A stretch of DNA of 64,000 nucleotides. It comes from Waterburya agarophytonicola KI4 (GTDB lineage Bacteria; Cyanobacteriota; Cyanobacteriia; Cyanobacteriales; Xenococcaceae). The translations under genes and the position numbers were made by a program. Positions 18,968 to 28,707 of this stretch are shown here, piece by piece. The stretch's first letter is position 1, and each line of letters starts with the position of its first letter. Under the pieces are notes generated by a model. That model had not been told where the DNA came from. It did not search any database and was given only the letters and a program-made list of their open reading frames with translations. The DNA lies in contig NZ_JADWDC010000012.1 of the NCBI RefSeq assembly GCF_020640915.1, forward strand, positions 36,554-100,553. The letters are read 5' to 3'.

Positions 18968-19513
18968 ATGTTATTCACTCCTACAAAATTAAAAGATGCC
19001 TATATCGTCGAACCAAAAAAACTAGAAGACGAACGAGGTTTTTTTGCTCGTAGTTGGTGCGAAACAGAATTTCGCGATCGCGGATTAAATCCTAACCTAG
19101 TGCAATGCAATATTTCTTTTAATCAAAAGAAGGGAACATTGCGAGGAATGCACCTCCAGATCGAGCCTTACGCGGAAGCTAAGTTAGTCCGTTGTACTCA
19201 AGGGGCAATTTACGATGTCATTGTCGATCTGCGTCCCGACTCAGAAACTTATTTGCAATGGGTTGGGGTAGAGTTAACTCCTGCCAATCACAAAGCATTA
19301 TACGTTCCTGAAGGCTTTGCCCACGGGTTTCAAACTTTGGCAGATAATACCGAAGTTTTTTATCAAATGTCTCAATTTTATACCCCAGAATGCGCGAGGG
19401 GATACCGTTGGAATGACCCTAGCTTTGATATAAGTTGGTCTGAAGAGATAAGCGTTATTTCGGAAAAGGATCTCAATTTAGCAGATTACGTCGCACCAAC
19501 AGGAAAAGGTTAA
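18968..19513 (+). CDS. rfbC: dTDP-4-dehydrorhamnose 3,5-epimerase family protein
   Basis: 181 residues, the usual length of RmlC/RfbC cupin epimerases. The catalytic His is H62 in GTLRGMHLQ, preceded by ARSWCETEF and followed by VRCTQGAIYDVIVDLR and VPEGFAHGFQTL. It epimerises C3 and/or C5 of 4-keto-6-deoxy sugar nucleotides. No rfbA, rfbB or rfbD lies here, whereas a CDP-type nucleotidyltransferase does, so it may act on a CDP- rather than a dTDP-sugar. Confidence 0.93.
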   Translation: MLFTPTKLKDAYIVEPKKLEDERGFFARSWCETEFRDRGLNPNLVQCNISFNQKKGTLRGMHLQIEPYAEAKLVRCTQGAIYDVIVDLRPDSETYLQWVGVELTPANHKALYVPEGFAHGFQTLADNTEVFYQMSQFYTPECARGYRWNDPSFDISWSEEISVISEKDLNLADYVAPTGKG

Positions 19514-19569
19514 TTAGGTAAGAAAGAATAAACCCATTACTGGCAAGATTGGGCTGACTTTTTGTTGCC

Positions 19570-19586
19570 CAGGGATTCGATCCCTG
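19570..19586. repeat. Short hairpin after rfbC
   Basis: CAGGGA (19570-19575) and TCCCTG (19581-19586) pair around TTCGA, just downstream of a GGGC/GCCC pairing. The sequence resembles a tRNA T-arm at first sight but the loop has five bases. Probably an intercistronic structure between rfbC and the next glycosyltransferase gene. Confidence 0.4.
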
Positions 19587-19736
19587 TTATGAAAATCCCA
19601 TCCTTAATCTAAACATAATACACACAAAGTATAAGTTCTTTAAGATATTTAGTAATCCATAACAGCTTTGATTAGTATCTTAATTAAATCAGGCAAAATT
19701 TTTTTTATTCCCCGTGAACCCCATTCATAACAAGCG

Positions 19737-20648
19737 ATGAACGACAAAATTCCTTTGGTCAGCATTGGTTTAGCCGTATTCAACGGAGAAAAGTATCTCG
19801 AACAAGCTCTAGATTCGATTTTGGCACAGACTTTTAGAGATTTTGAACTGATTATTTCTGACAATGCTTCAAGCGATCGCACTAAAGAAATTTGCAGTCA
19901 ATATGCAGCCCAAGATCCGCGAATTCGTTACTATCGCAACTCGATCAATATTGGCGGAGTAAACAACGAAACTCGTACTTTTGAATTATCCAGGGGGAAG
20001 TATTTTCGCCTGATGGCTCACGACGATCTTCTCGCCCCCGAGTTAATTGCCAAGTCTTTTGAGATCTTAGAAAAAAATTCTGAATTTGTTTTATGCTACT
20101 CCGATATCTCGGTAATTGATGGTGCTGGCAAACAGATTAAGACTATCGATACCAATATCGGTGAAGAAGATGAGCCTTACCAGCGTTTTCGGCGACTTGT
20201 TAGTAGAGAACATCGCTGCGAAGCTACCTATGCTTTGACTAGATCTGATGTTTTGACCAAAGTTGATCCTCAATTAAATTATTCAGATTCCGATCGCGCT
20301 TTTCTGGCTCAATTAAGCTTGTTTGGTAAATTTTATAAAATAGACGAGCCTTTGTTTTATAAAAGATATCATCAAGAGCGATCGATTGAACTTTATAGCG
20401 ATCGCTATCAAAGAATGGCTTGGTTTCACCCAGAAATAGACGAAAACAACCTGCCATACTTTTGTTACTTCATGTATTGGCGACAAATATTTCATTTATT
20501 AAGCATCATTTATCGTTCCCCTATTAACTTAAAAAATAAACTTTTCTGTTATAGCAGAGTTGTAGGTTGGGCAAAAAATATTCGAGAAAAGCTAATTACC
20601 GAAGTGCTGATACTCATAACTAAAAATCCTTGGCTTAATCAACAATAA
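19737..20648 (+). CDS. Family 2 glycosyltransferase (polysaccharide locus)
   Basis: 303 residues. GT-A core: VSIGLAVFNGEKYLEQALDS, IISDNASSDRT and the metal site in FRLMAHDDLLAPE (DD motif near residue 100). The C-terminal part is predicted soluble with a hydrophobic helix near residues 240-260. It should add one sugar of the repeat unit in the cytoplasm; donor and acceptor are unknown. It is the only obvious glycosyltransferase in this locus, so further ones must be encoded elsewhere. Confidence 0.88.
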   Translation: MNDKIPLVSIGLAVFNGEKYLEQALDSILAQTFRDFELIISDNASSDRTKEICSQYAAQDPRIRYYRNSINIGGVNNETRTFELSRGKYFRLMAHDDLLAPELIAKSFEILEKNSEFVLCYSDISVIDGAGKQIKTIDTNIGEEDEPYQRFRRLVSREHRCEATYALTRSDVLTKVDPQLNYSDSDRAFLAQLSLFGKFYKIDEPLFYKRYHQERSIELYSDRYQRMAWFHPEIDENNLPYFCYFMYWRQIFHLLSIIYRSPINLKNKLFCYSRVVGWAKNIREKLITEVLILITKNPWLNQQ

Positions 20649-20747
20649 GTCCATATTAGTTAATTTTAAGTTTGTAGAGATCTTTAAAATTAATTAATAT
20701 CGCCATAAGATAAATAACACATCTTTAAGATCGATAACCAACTGAGA

Positions 20748-22106
20748 ATGAACCCTCTCCATACTTTCGACCGAGAAAAAATAGAATCAGTCAAGCCTAA
20801 AAATCCCAATTTACTCCAAAAAATTGGTTTAATCGGACCTTTTGGTGGCGGAAATTTAGGAGACGCTGCTATTCAACAAAGTATGATTAGCAATCTTCGT
20901 CGATTCAATTCCAATATACAAATCTATGGTTTTTCAATCAAACCTCAAGACACCGAATTGAGGCATGGTATTACTACTTATCCGATTAATAAAGCAGCTA
21001 ATTCTGTTGACTACTGCTGGTGGAAAGGAAAAACCGAAGGGAGTTTTCCTTCTAAATTGACTAATTTTTTAATTCAGTGGAATAAAAATACTGCTAATTC
21101 TTTGGTAAGGAAAGTCGGCTCAAAAATTATCACCAATATTTTAGAAATTTTAGCATTGGTGAGGGCATATCAAAACTTTAAGCAACTAAATCTTGATAGC
21201 TTGATAGTTTCTGGGGGAGGACAACTTGATGATTATTGGGGGGGTGCTTGGGGACATCCTTTCACTTTATTAACATGGTGTTTATTTGCTAAGATTAGTG
21301 GCACAAAATTTTTGATTGTTAGCGTCGGTGCAGCACCAATTAACCAACCCTTAAGTAAGCTTTTTACGCGCATTACCCTTTCTTTAGCTGATTATCGCTC
21401 TTATCGAGACGAAGATTCTCAAAAGTATATTAGGGAGGTAGTAGGTTTTGAGCAAAACGATCCCGTATTTGCCGATCTAGCCTTTAGTTTGCCGACAGAT
21501 TTTTCGCAAAAATCGCCAAAAAATCCTCAAGATCGAGAAATAATCGGTATTGGGGCAATGTCTTATTTTAATCCCAAATCTTCTTGGCCAGAAAAAGACG
21601 AAGCTGTTTATATAGACTATCTCAATAAGCTAGCAACCTTTGCTGTTTGGTTAACAGAGCAAAATTATGATTTGGCATTATTCCCTGGGCAAACTGCTCA
21701 CGATAAGCTTGCAATTGAAGATTTTAAGGCATTACTAAAACAAAAGGGAGTAGCCGAAGATCGCATTATCGAAAAACCAATTTTAACCGTAGATGAGTTG
21801 ATGAATCAACTAATAGACCTCGATTTTGTTATTGCTTCTCGCTTTCATGGAGTATTATTATCCCTACTGATCGATAAACCAGTACTAGCTCTTTCCTATC
21901 ATCCCAAAATCGATATGCTGATGCAGGATACTGGGCAATCAAAATATTGTCTGGAGATTGATAATTTTCAAGTAGATGTCATCAAAGATAAATTTAACTC
22001 TCTTCATCGCGATCGCCAAGCCATCAAAGCACAATTGGCAAGCAAAACACAAGAATATAAATCTTCTTTAGCCAAGCAATATGACTATATCTTTAAAAAC
22101 TTTTAA
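20748..22106 (+). CDS. Polysaccharide pyruvyl transferase family protein
   Basis: 452 residues. The N-terminal GPFGGGNLGDAAIQQSMI and the C-terminal FVIASRFHGVLLSLL followed by KPVLALSYHPKID are the hallmark segments of the PS_pyruv_trans family (CsaB/WcaK/EpsI), which attach ketal pyruvate from PEP to sugars. A pyruvate ketal would give the polymer a negative charge. The stop overlaps the next gene by 26 bp, indicating translational coupling. Length is slightly above the family average because of an inserted segment at about 70-140. Confidence 0.88.
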   Translation: MNPLHTFDREKIESVKPKNPNLLQKIGLIGPFGGGNLGDAAIQQSMISNLRRFNSNIQIYGFSIKPQDTELRHGITTYPINKAANSVDYCWWKGKTEGSFPSKLTNFLIQWNKNTANSLVRKVGSKIITNILEILALVRAYQNFKQLNLDSLIVSGGGQLDDYWGGAWGHPFTLLTWCLFAKISGTKFLIVSVGAAPINQPLSKLFTRITLSLADYRSYRDEDSQKYIREVVGFEQNDPVFADLAFSLPTDFSQKSPKNPQDREIIGIGAMSYFNPKSSWPEKDEAVYIDYLNKLATFAVWLTEQNYDLALFPGQTAHDKLAIEDFKALLKQKGVAEDRIIEKPILTVDELMNQLIDLDFVIASRFHGVLLSLLIDKPVLALSYHPKIDMLMQDTGQSKYCLEIDNFQVDVIKDKFNSLHRDRQAIKAQLASKTQEYKSSLAKQYDYIFKNF

Positions 22107-23388
22107 TGCCAAAGAAAATGGCTCTCGGATGTATCAATTAATCTCCCAATTGTATCCGATCTGCCGTAGTATTACTGGTGATGGAGTAAGAAAGACACTA
22201 CATATCCTCCAGGAACATATTCCTCTGGAAATATTTGAAGTGCCAACAGGAACGCAAGTATTTGATTGGACGATCCCTCAAGAATGGAATGTTCGAGATG
22301 CTTATGTCAAAAACTCCCAAGGAAAAAAAGTAATTGATTTCCAGCACCACAGTTTGCATTTGCTTAATTACAGCATTCCCATCCAACAAAAGATGTCCCT
22401 AGCCAAATTAAAAGAGCATCTTTTTTCCATCCCCGATCGCCCAGAATGGATACCATATCGTACTTCTTATTACAGCGACAACTGGGGTTTTTGCCTGACT
22501 CATAAGCAATTAGAAGCTTTAGAAGAAGATGAATATGAAGTATATATCGACACTTCTCTTGAGCCTGGACATCTAACCTACGGCGAATACTATCTATCAG
22601 GAGCAAGTGAGGAGGAAGTCTTGCTAACCTGTCATATTTGCCATCCTTCCCTGTGTAATGACAATTTATCGGGTATTTCTTTGGTAACTTTTTTAGCAGA
22701 ATATTTAAAATCCCTCGATTTAAGATACTCCTACCGTTTTTTATTTATCCCTGGCACAATAGGCTCGATCGCTTGGTTGGCTTTAAACGAAGCTCGCACT
22801 GCTAAGATTAAGCACGGTTTAGTCGTCGCGGGGGTGGGAGATACGGGAAAATTTAACTACAAAAAAAGTCGTCGCGGGGATGCCCAGATAGATAAAACAG
22901 TAATTCACGTCTTGCAAAATTCAGTCAAACAATATCAAATAAACGACTTTTCTCCCTATGGTTATGACGAGCGACAATTTTGCTCTCCTGGCTTTAATTT
23001 ACCCGTGGGTAGTTTGACTCGCACACCTTTTGGTCAATATCCTCAATATCATACCTCTGCTGATAACTTGGACTTTGTTAAACCAGATAAATTAGGCGAA
23101 TCTCTGGCTATATATCTAGAAATTATCGATATTTTAGAAAATAACTATACCTATATCAGTACTAATCCTCAATGCGAACCTCAACTAGGAAAACGAGGAT
23201 TATACGGCACTTTTGGCGGAACGCAAGATAAAAAAACTAAAGAGTTAGCAACCCTATGGGTATTGAATTTAGCAGACGGAAAACACAGTCTCTTAGATAC
23301 TAGCGATCGCTCTGGCTTAGATTTTACTGTAATTCGCGATGCTGCCAATGCTTTAGTTAATGGAAACCTTTTAAAAATTAATCAATAA
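22081..23388 (+). CDS. DUF4910-family aminopeptidase-like zinc protein
   Basis: 435 residues. The N-terminal LYPICRSITGDGVRKTL and the TCHICHPSLCNDNLSGIS metal-site segment define the DUF4910 (DUF2172) group, which has a zinc peptidase fold of the M28 clan and a C-terminal winged-helix-like region. These proteins recur in polysaccharide loci beside a GSA-aminomutase-like aminotransferase and a RfbF-like nucleotidyltransferase, as here. Substrates have not been established to my knowledge; trimming of an amino-acid substituent on the glycan is a guess. The start overlaps the previous gene; an ATG at 22129 is an alternative. Confidence 0.83.
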   Translation: MTISLKTFNAKENGSRMYQLISQLYPICRSITGDGVRKTLHILQEHIPLEIFEVPTGTQVFDWTIPQEWNVRDAYVKNSQGKKVIDFQHHSLHLLNYSIPIQQKMSLAKLKEHLFSIPDRPEWIPYRTSYYSDNWGFCLTHKQLEALEEDEYEVYIDTSLEPGHLTYGEYYLSGASEEEVLLTCHICHPSLCNDNLSGISLVTFLAEYLKSLDLRYSYRFLFIPGTIGSIAWLALNEARTAKIKHGLVVAGVGDTGKFNYKKSRRGDAQIDKTVIHVLQNSVKQYQINDFSPYGYDERQFCSPGFNLPVGSLTRTPFGQYPQYHTSADNLDFVKPDKLGESLAIYLEIIDILENNYTYISTNPQCEPQLGKRGLYGTFGGTQDKKTKELATLWVLNLADGKHSLLDTSDRSGLDFTVIRDAANALVNGNLLKINQ

Positions 23389-23390
23389 CT

Positions 23391-24731
23391 ATGACGATCT
23401 CTAGAGATAAAAAACAAGAGATAAATAACTTCAAGAAATCCCAAGAGTTAAAACAAAAAAGCCATCGTTTGATTCCTGGCGGGGCGCATACTTATGCCAA
23501 AGGCGACGATCAATATCCTGAATTAGCACCAGGATTTGTAGCTAGGGGCAAAGGCTGTCATGTATGGGATGTAGATGATAATAAATATATTGAATACGGC
23601 ATGGGTTTGCGAGCCGTTACTTTAGGACATGGTTACGAGCCTGTAGTAGAAGCAGCCTATAAACAGATGCTCCAAGGGCTTAATTTTAACCGCCCCGCAG
23701 CGATCGAAGTCGAGTGTGCTGAAATGTTTCTCGACCTAATTGAAGGGGGAGAAATGGTCAAATTTGCCAAGAATGGCTCGGATGCGACTACTGCTGCGAT
23801 TAAGCTAGCTCGTGCTTATACAGGAAGAGATCTGGTAGCTAATTGTGTCGATCATCCCTTCTTTTCCACAGATGATTGGTTTATTGGCGCGTCTGCGATG
23901 AATGCAGGTATTCCTCAAGCAATACAAGATCTATCTCTTAAGTTTAACTATAACGATATTGAAAGCGTTAAGGAATTATTTGATCGCCATCCCCATCAGA
24001 TTGCTTGTCTGATTATGGAAGCGGAAAGAATGACTTTGCCGAAAAATAACTTCTTGCACGAAGTTAAACGGATCTGTCACGAAAACGGGGCATTATTTAT
24101 CCTTGATGAAATTATTACGGGGTTTCGCTGGCATCTCAACGGCGCGCAAAAGCTACATAATATCGTTCCCGATCTCTCTACCTTTGGGAAGGCGATGGGG
24201 AATGGTTTTGCCATTGCAGCCTTAACGGGAAAAAGAGAAATTATGGAATTGGGAGGATTAGATCACGATCGCGAAAGGGTATTTTTACTTTCTACTACCT
24301 TCGGTGCAGAAACTTCTTGTCTGGCAGCAGCAATGGCAGTAATGAAGATCTATCAAACCGAAAATGTTGTCGAACATCTCTATCGCCAGGGAGGAAAATT
24401 AATTAAAGGCATCAATCAAGCGATCGCCGATCGCGATTTAGCAGGATATTTTGGGGTTGAAGGAAAAGCTTGTAATTTGATTTATGTTACTAAAGATTCC
24501 AACAAGAAGCGATCGCAACCCTTTCGGACTTTGTTTTTACAGGAGATAATTAAACGAGGTATTATTGCACCTTCTTTGGTAGTAAGTTTTGCTCACCAAG
24601 ATAATGATATCCAACAGACAGTAGACGCTATCGGCGATGCCCTTAATGTCTATCGTCGGGCATTAGATGAAGGTGTAGAAAAATATCTAGTCGGGAGATC
24701 TGTCAAACCAGTCTTCCGTAGATATAACTAA
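23391..24731 (+). CDS. Class III PLP-dependent aminotransferase (glutamate-1-semialdehyde aminomutase-like)
   Basis: 446 residues, starting 2 bp after the previous stop. It has the GSA-aminomutase layout: HRLIPGGAHTYAKG at the start, FAKNGSDATTAAIKLARAYTGR, FILDEIITGFR (PLP-binding Asp) and the Schiff-base Lys K267 in STFGKAMGNGFA. The genuine HemL makes 5-aminolevulinate. This copy sits in a glycan locus and probably transfers or isomerises an amino group on an intermediate for sugar or amino-acid decoration. Symbol withheld because the substrate is unknown. Confidence 0.87.
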   Translation: MTISRDKKQEINNFKKSQELKQKSHRLIPGGAHTYAKGDDQYPELAPGFVARGKGCHVWDVDDNKYIEYGMGLRAVTLGHGYEPVVEAAYKQMLQGLNFNRPAAIEVECAEMFLDLIEGGEMVKFAKNGSDATTAAIKLARAYTGRDLVANCVDHPFFSTDDWFIGASAMNAGIPQAIQDLSLKFNYNDIESVKELFDRHPHQIACLIMEAERMTLPKNNFLHEVKRICHENGALFILDEIITGFRWHLNGAQKLHNIVPDLSTFGKAMGNGFAIAALTGKREIMELGGLDHDRERVFLLSTTFGAETSCLAAAMAVMKIYQTENVVEHLYRQGGKLIKGINQAIADRDLAGYFGVEGKACNLIYVTKDSNKKRSQPFRTLFLQEIIKRGIIAPSLVVSFAHQDNDIQQTVDAIGDALNVYRRALDEGVEKYLVGRSVKPVFRRYN

Positions 24732-24752
24732 ATTTTAATAAAAAAAATAATT

Positions 24753-25619
24753 ATGAAAGTTGTTTTATTCTGTGGTGGTTTTGGAACTCGTTTAAGAGAG
24801 CATTCCGAAACAATTCCCAAGCCAATGGTAGATATCGGTTATCGACCAATCATTTGGCACTTAATGCGTTATTACGCCCATTTTGGACACAAAGACTTTA
24901 TCTTATGTCTTGGTTATCGTGGCGACTATATTAAAAATTATTTCCTTAACTACAACGAATGTTTATCAAATAACTTTGTTCTTTCTAATGGTGGCAGAAC
25001 AGTACATTTATATAATAACGATATTGAAGACTGGCGCATTTCCTTCATCGATACGGGATTACAACGTAACATTGGCGAGAGGTTGATGGCTGTCAAACCC
25101 TATCTCGAAGGAGAAAGAATGTTTCTGGCTAACTATGCAGATGGTCTAAGCGATCTAGATTTAAACCTATATTTAGATAATTTCGAGCAATCTAATAAAA
25201 TAGCAAGTTTCCTTTGCGTGCAGCCTTCCCAATCTTTTCATGTTGTTGCGATCGCCGATGATTCTCTGGTGGAGAAGATCGAGCCTGTTATTAAATCAAA
25301 TCTGTGGATCAATGGCGGTTTCTTTGCCTTCAAACCAGAAATCTTTGACTATATAGAGTCGGGAGAAGAGTTGGTTGTCGAACCCTTTCAACGCCTAATC
25401 GCTCAAAAACAACTCCTTGGCTATAGAAATCCAGGTTTTTGGGCTTGTATGGATACCCTCAAAGAAAAAATGATGTTTGATGAGATGTACAATCAAGGAG
25501 AAATGCCTTGGGCTGTCTGGGACTCTCATTCTCAAGCGAAAAAAAACGGTAAGTCCGCCCCCAATCCCAGCTTTTATACTGTTCCCAATGGCTCATCTTA
25601 TCTAGGATTAAATAATTAA
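24753..25619 (+). CDS. rfbF: Glucose-1-phosphate cytidylyltransferase-like nucleotidyltransferase
   Basis: 288 residues. The N-terminal VVLFCGGFGTRLRE followed by IPKPMVDIGYRPI is the nucleotide-binding signature, and the HFGHKDFILCLGYRGDYIK segment, FLANYADGLSDLDL and WINGGFFAFKPEIF match RfbF/DdhA enzymes that make CDP-glucose from CTP and Glc-1-P. Length is slightly above the ~257 residues of RfbF. CDP-glucose is the entry to 3,6-dideoxy and branched deoxyhexoses; the 4,6-dehydratase (RfbG) is not obvious in this window. The symbol indicates family, not proven specificity. Confidence 0.85.
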   Translation: MKVVLFCGGFGTRLREHSETIPKPMVDIGYRPIIWHLMRYYAHFGHKDFILCLGYRGDYIKNYFLNYNECLSNNFVLSNGGRTVHLYNNDIEDWRISFIDTGLQRNIGERLMAVKPYLEGERMFLANYADGLSDLDLNLYLDNFEQSNKIASFLCVQPSQSFHVVAIADDSLVEKIEPVIKSNLWINGGFFAFKPEIFDYIESGEELVVEPFQRLIAQKQLLGYRNPGFWACMDTLKEKMMFDEMYNQGEMPWAVWDSHSQAKKNGKSAPNPSFYTVPNGSSYLGLNN

Positions 25620-25688
25620 TCAGAGATTTAGTCCCAATATAGTATTATCTTTTCAAGCGATCGCAATGATTATAAATCATAAAAATCC

Positions 25689-26444
25689 ATGAAAAAAGAA
25701 CTAAAGACTATTGTTGTCAATGGAGTGAATGCTTCACTGGGATTATTAAATTTAAAATTAATTCGATCCAAACAACGTTTTGTAGACTATCGAGATTATA
25801 TTCCTTTTGAGGAAACTATTGAAGGTGCAAAACAAAGCAACTTGTCCGTTGGAGATTATATTGATGCCAAACACAATAAGCCTGGTGCAACTCAAGATAC
25901 TATAGATGAGATGACTAAACTAGGGGTGTTTGCCGAGAAAATAGACCGAGTTTGTGAAATAGGACCAGGATCGGGACGTTATTTGGATAAAGTTCTCCAA
26001 CTTTGTCATCCTAGCTATTGTGAAGTTTATGAAACAGCAGAGGATTGGAAAAACTGGCTGGTTCAACAATACGACCTTATTGCTCAACCAACTGACGGCA
26101 AGTCTCTTTCTTCCACACCATCTGAATCTATTGACTTGATTCAAGCTCACAAAGTATTACCTGGACAGCCTTCTTTAATTACATTCCGCTATTTTACAGA
26201 AATGGCAAGAGTTGTAAATAAAGGAGGTAAAATCGTATTCGATATTGTAACAGAAGAATGTTTTGATGATGCTACTCTTGAGAATTGGCTTGCTACGGGT
26301 AGAGGATATCAGCATTATCCCGCTCTAATGTCTAAACAGTTTACGATTGATTTTTTTGCTCGAAGAAACTGTGCTTTTGTGGGTAGTTTTTTTATTCCCA
26401 TGAAGCCAGGGAAAACTGAGTGTATGGTTTTTGCTAAAAAATAG
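25689..26444 (+). CDS. Class I SAM-dependent methyltransferase (polysaccharide locus)
   Basis: 251 residues. The SAM-binding motif I is VCEIGPGSGRYLDKVL (about residues 90-105), with EVYETAEDWKNWLVQQY following and GKIVFDIVTEECFDD later. Methyltransferases at this place often cap the non-reducing end of exported glycans, which would suit the Wzt C-terminal domain, but this is inference. It is preceded by a hydrophobic, basic N-terminal stretch without a clear signal peptide. Confidence 0.75.
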   Translation: MKKELKTIVVNGVNASLGLLNLKLIRSKQRFVDYRDYIPFEETIEGAKQSNLSVGDYIDAKHNKPGATQDTIDEMTKLGVFAEKIDRVCEIGPGSGRYLDKVLQLCHPSYCEVYETAEDWKNWLVQQYDLIAQPTDGKSLSSTPSESIDLIQAHKVLPGQPSLITFRYFTEMARVVNKGGKIVFDIVTEECFDDATLENWLATGRGYQHYPALMSKQFTIDFFARRNCAFVGSFFIPMKPGKTECMVFAKK

Positions 26445-26530
26445 GACATTGGTGAATCCAAGTATGACGTATAAAATGCTTTTATTCATCAATATCAACA
26501 ATAATTTCTCCCCACTTTTGAAAGAGCAAA

Positions 26531-27175
26531 ATGCTTAAACTAGATTTCAATAATTCACTGCAACAAATACTATGTCTTGGGGCTCATAGCGATGATATTG
26601 AGATTGGCTGTGGTGGTACTATTTTAAAATTAATCGAAATGTATCCCGATATCAATATATATTGGATTGTTTTTGGAGCAAAAGGAGAAAGAGAAAAAGA
26701 AGCAGTTGAAAGTGCGGCAGATTTTCTTAGTTCAGTTAAACACAAAAAAATTATCATTAAAGGATTCAAAGATGGCTTTTTTCCTTACACTGGGGCAGAT
26801 ATCAAACTTTACTTTGAACAACTAAAACAAGAAGTCAATCCCGATTTAATTTTGACTCATTATCAACAAGATCTACATCAAGATCATCGTCTAGTTTCCG
26901 AACTAACTAGGAATACTTTTCGCGATCATTTAATCTGGGAATATGAAATTCCTAAATATGACGGTGATTTAGCTTCACCCAATATTTTGGTTCGTTTGAG
27001 TAAGTCTATTCGCCAGCAAAAAATAGACCATTTAATGAATCATTTTAAAACTCAAAATAATAAACAATGGTTTACTGAAGAAACTTTTTCAGCGATCTTA
27101 AGAATTAGAGGTATTGAATCTAATTCCCCCGAACAATATGCAGAAGGCTTTTATTGTCGTAAGATTATTTTTTAA
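26531..27175 (+). CDS. PIG-L family deacetylase
   Basis: 214 residues. Metal-site motif [13 protein letters not shown] near residues 17-29 and the second cluster [17 protein letters not shown] match the zinc-dependent GlcNAc deacetylase fold of PIG-L/LmbE/MshB/BshB. It probably removes an N-acetyl or related acyl group from a sugar of the polymer or its precursor. It is the last gene of the locus and overlaps by 11 bp, tail to tail, with the SPFH-protein gene on the other strand. Confidence 0.9.
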   Translation: MLKLDFNNSLQQILCLGAHSDDIEIGCGGTILKLIEMYPDINIYWIVFGAKGEREKEAVESAADFLSSVKHKKIIIKGFKDGFFPYTGADIKLYFEQLKQEVNPDLILTHYQQDLHQDHRLVSELTRNTFRDHLIWEYEIPKYDGDLASPNILVRLSKSIRQQKIDHLMNHFKTQNNKQWFTEETFSAILRIRGIESNSPEQYAEGFYCRKIIF

Positions 27176-28178
27176 TTCTTTCTAAATCTAATTCCATGGG
27201 GTTATAAGGAGTGCGATCGCTATTGCTAGTATTATTATTTTGGGCTATGACTGATTGAACTCCTTCAATAGTCGAAATCATGCTGCGAGGATCCATGAAC
27301 ATCACCTTACTGCTTCCACTATTACCTATTTCTTTGCCCATTTCTAAGTATTCTTGAGCCAAAAGAAACTGTAATGCCTCTCGTGCGTTGGGATCGTTTT
27401 GTAGTTTTTCCATCACAATCTTCATCGCTTCGGCGGTGGCTTCGGCTTTCAAGATTTGTTCTTGGCGTTCCCCTTGAGCTTTTAAAACGATCGCTTGTTG
27501 TTCGGCTTCAGCATTTAAGATAGCTGCCTTTTTCGCCGCTTCAGCTTGTAATAATTTGGCTTGAGCATCCCCTTGAGCCGAATTAATAGCAGAGTCCCGA
27601 TGTCCTTCAGAGGTCAAGATATTTGCCCGTTTTTGTCTTTCTGCTGCCATTTGTAATTCCATGGAATCTTGAACGGCTTTAGAAGGCATAATATCTCTTA
27701 ATTCAACCCTGGTTACTTTTACTCCCCAAGGATCGGTAGCAATATCTAATTCTCTTAAGAGAATTTCGTTAATTTCAGTACGAGCAGTAAAAGTTTGATC
27801 CAACTCTAACTTACCCATCTCCGAACGAATTTGAGTTAAAACCATATTGACCATGGCATCTCTTAAATTTTCTACTTTATAAAAAGCTTTATACATATCC
27901 ATGATGCGCCAGTAGACAACAGCATCAACAGTGATACTAACATTATCGCGAGTGATACAAGACTGTGCGGGAACGTCTAAAACTTTCTCTCTGATCGTAT
28001 CTTTATAAACTACTTGGTCGTAGACGGGAATGATAAAATTCAAACCTGGTTCTAATTTTCGGCGATAGCTACCCAAACCTTCAATTAAATATTCTTCTTT
28101 TTCTTTAACAATTTTGACTGAACCCTTAAGTCCAGATGCAACTAATATTGCTAACACCCAAGGTATCAACGTACCCAT
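27165..28178 (-). CDS. SPFH/Band 7 membrane protein (QmcA/stomatin-like)
   Basis: 337 residues from ATG 28178, which has AGGAG at 9 bases; a TTG at 28184 is too close to that site. One N-terminal transmembrane segment, a Band 7 domain (about 30-200, with [12 protein letters not shown] and [10 protein letters not shown]), then a long Ala/Glu-rich coiled coil (about 190-275) and a low-complexity tail. Such proteins oligomerise in membrane microdomains. The upstream NfeD gene on the same strand is the classical partner. The ubiquity of this pair is established; the specific role in cyanobacteria is not. Confidence 0.92.
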   Translation of the reverse strand: MGTLIPWVLAILVASGLKGSVKIVKEKEEYLIEGLGSYRRKLEPGLNFIIPVYDQVVYKDTIREKVLDVPAQSCITRDNVSITVDAVVYWRIMDMYKAFYKVENLRDAMVNMVLTQIRSEMGKLELDQTFTARTEINEILLRELDIATDPWGVKVTRVELRDIMPSKAVQDSMELQMAAERQKRANILTSEGHRDSAINSAQGDAQAKLLQAEAAKKAAILNAEAEQQAIVLKAQGERQEQILKAEATAEAMKIVMEKLQNDPNAREALQFLLAQEYLEMGKEIGNSGSSKVMFMDPRSMISTIEGVQSVIAQNNNTSNSDRTPYNPMELDLERIKK

Positions 28179-28272
28179 AATCAAATTCTCCTAATAGTTA
28201 AGTTAAGTATTGCTTTATTTATAACTTTATAACTTCAATTTTGTGGAGAGGGAGCTATTTATTCGGTTTACT

Positions 28273-28707
28273 TCAATCTCGATCGAGCATTTTGTTGGGT
28301 AAGATAATTAGGGTGTTTCCCTGCTTCTCAATTACGTAAACCGCTTCATTGGGAGCAATATCTCTGGTTTCATCAGCACATTTGGCTTGCCAAGAATTTC
28401 CTTCGTACAAAACTCTCCCTGTTGTTCCCGCTGGAATACCACTAATTGCTTTTGCTTCTACGTCATCTCCCGTAATTGCACTTTTACGGTGAGAATTGAG
28501 AAAACGCCTGGCAAGAACAGTCAAGCTAATAGATAAGATTAACCATAAACCCACCAATAAAGTATATTGAGGTAATAATAGAGATATTACCGCTACTACT
28601 AGTGCTGCAACGCCCATCATAAAGCTGACAAAAGCGGTGGGAAAAATTAATTCCATTAGACAGAGAATTCCCCCGATAATTGTCCAAAACAGAGTGGGAT
28701 CGAGCAT
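28273..28707 (-). CDS. NfeD-like membrane protein
   Basis: 144 residues. Two to three hydrophobic segments (about 8-30, 32-45 and 47-65) precede a small OB-fold domain (about 80-140) with the characteristic GTTGRVLYEGNSWQAKC and EAVYVIEKQGNTLIILP. This is the short NfeD form, without the ClpP-like protease domain. It lies 94 bp upstream of the SPFH gene, the usual operon arrangement in which NfeD tunes the oligomer. Confidence 0.88.
   Translation of the reverse strand: MLDPTLFWTIIGGILCLMELIFPTAFVSFMMGVAALVVAVISLLLPQYTLLVGLWLILSISLTVLARRFLNSHRKSAITGDDVEAKAISGIPAGTTGRVLYEGNSWQAKCADETRDIAPNEAVYVIEKQGNTLIILPNKMLDRD

Noticed and set aside
19570-19586. tRNA fragment after rfbC
   Set aside because: Looks like a T-arm but the loop has five bases and no acceptor or anticodon arm exists nearby.
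24753-25619. Glucose-1-phosphate thymidylyltransferase RfbA
   Set aside because: The GFGTRLRE-HSETIPKPMV and HFGHKDFILCLGY segments match the cytidylyltransferase type rather than RmlA.
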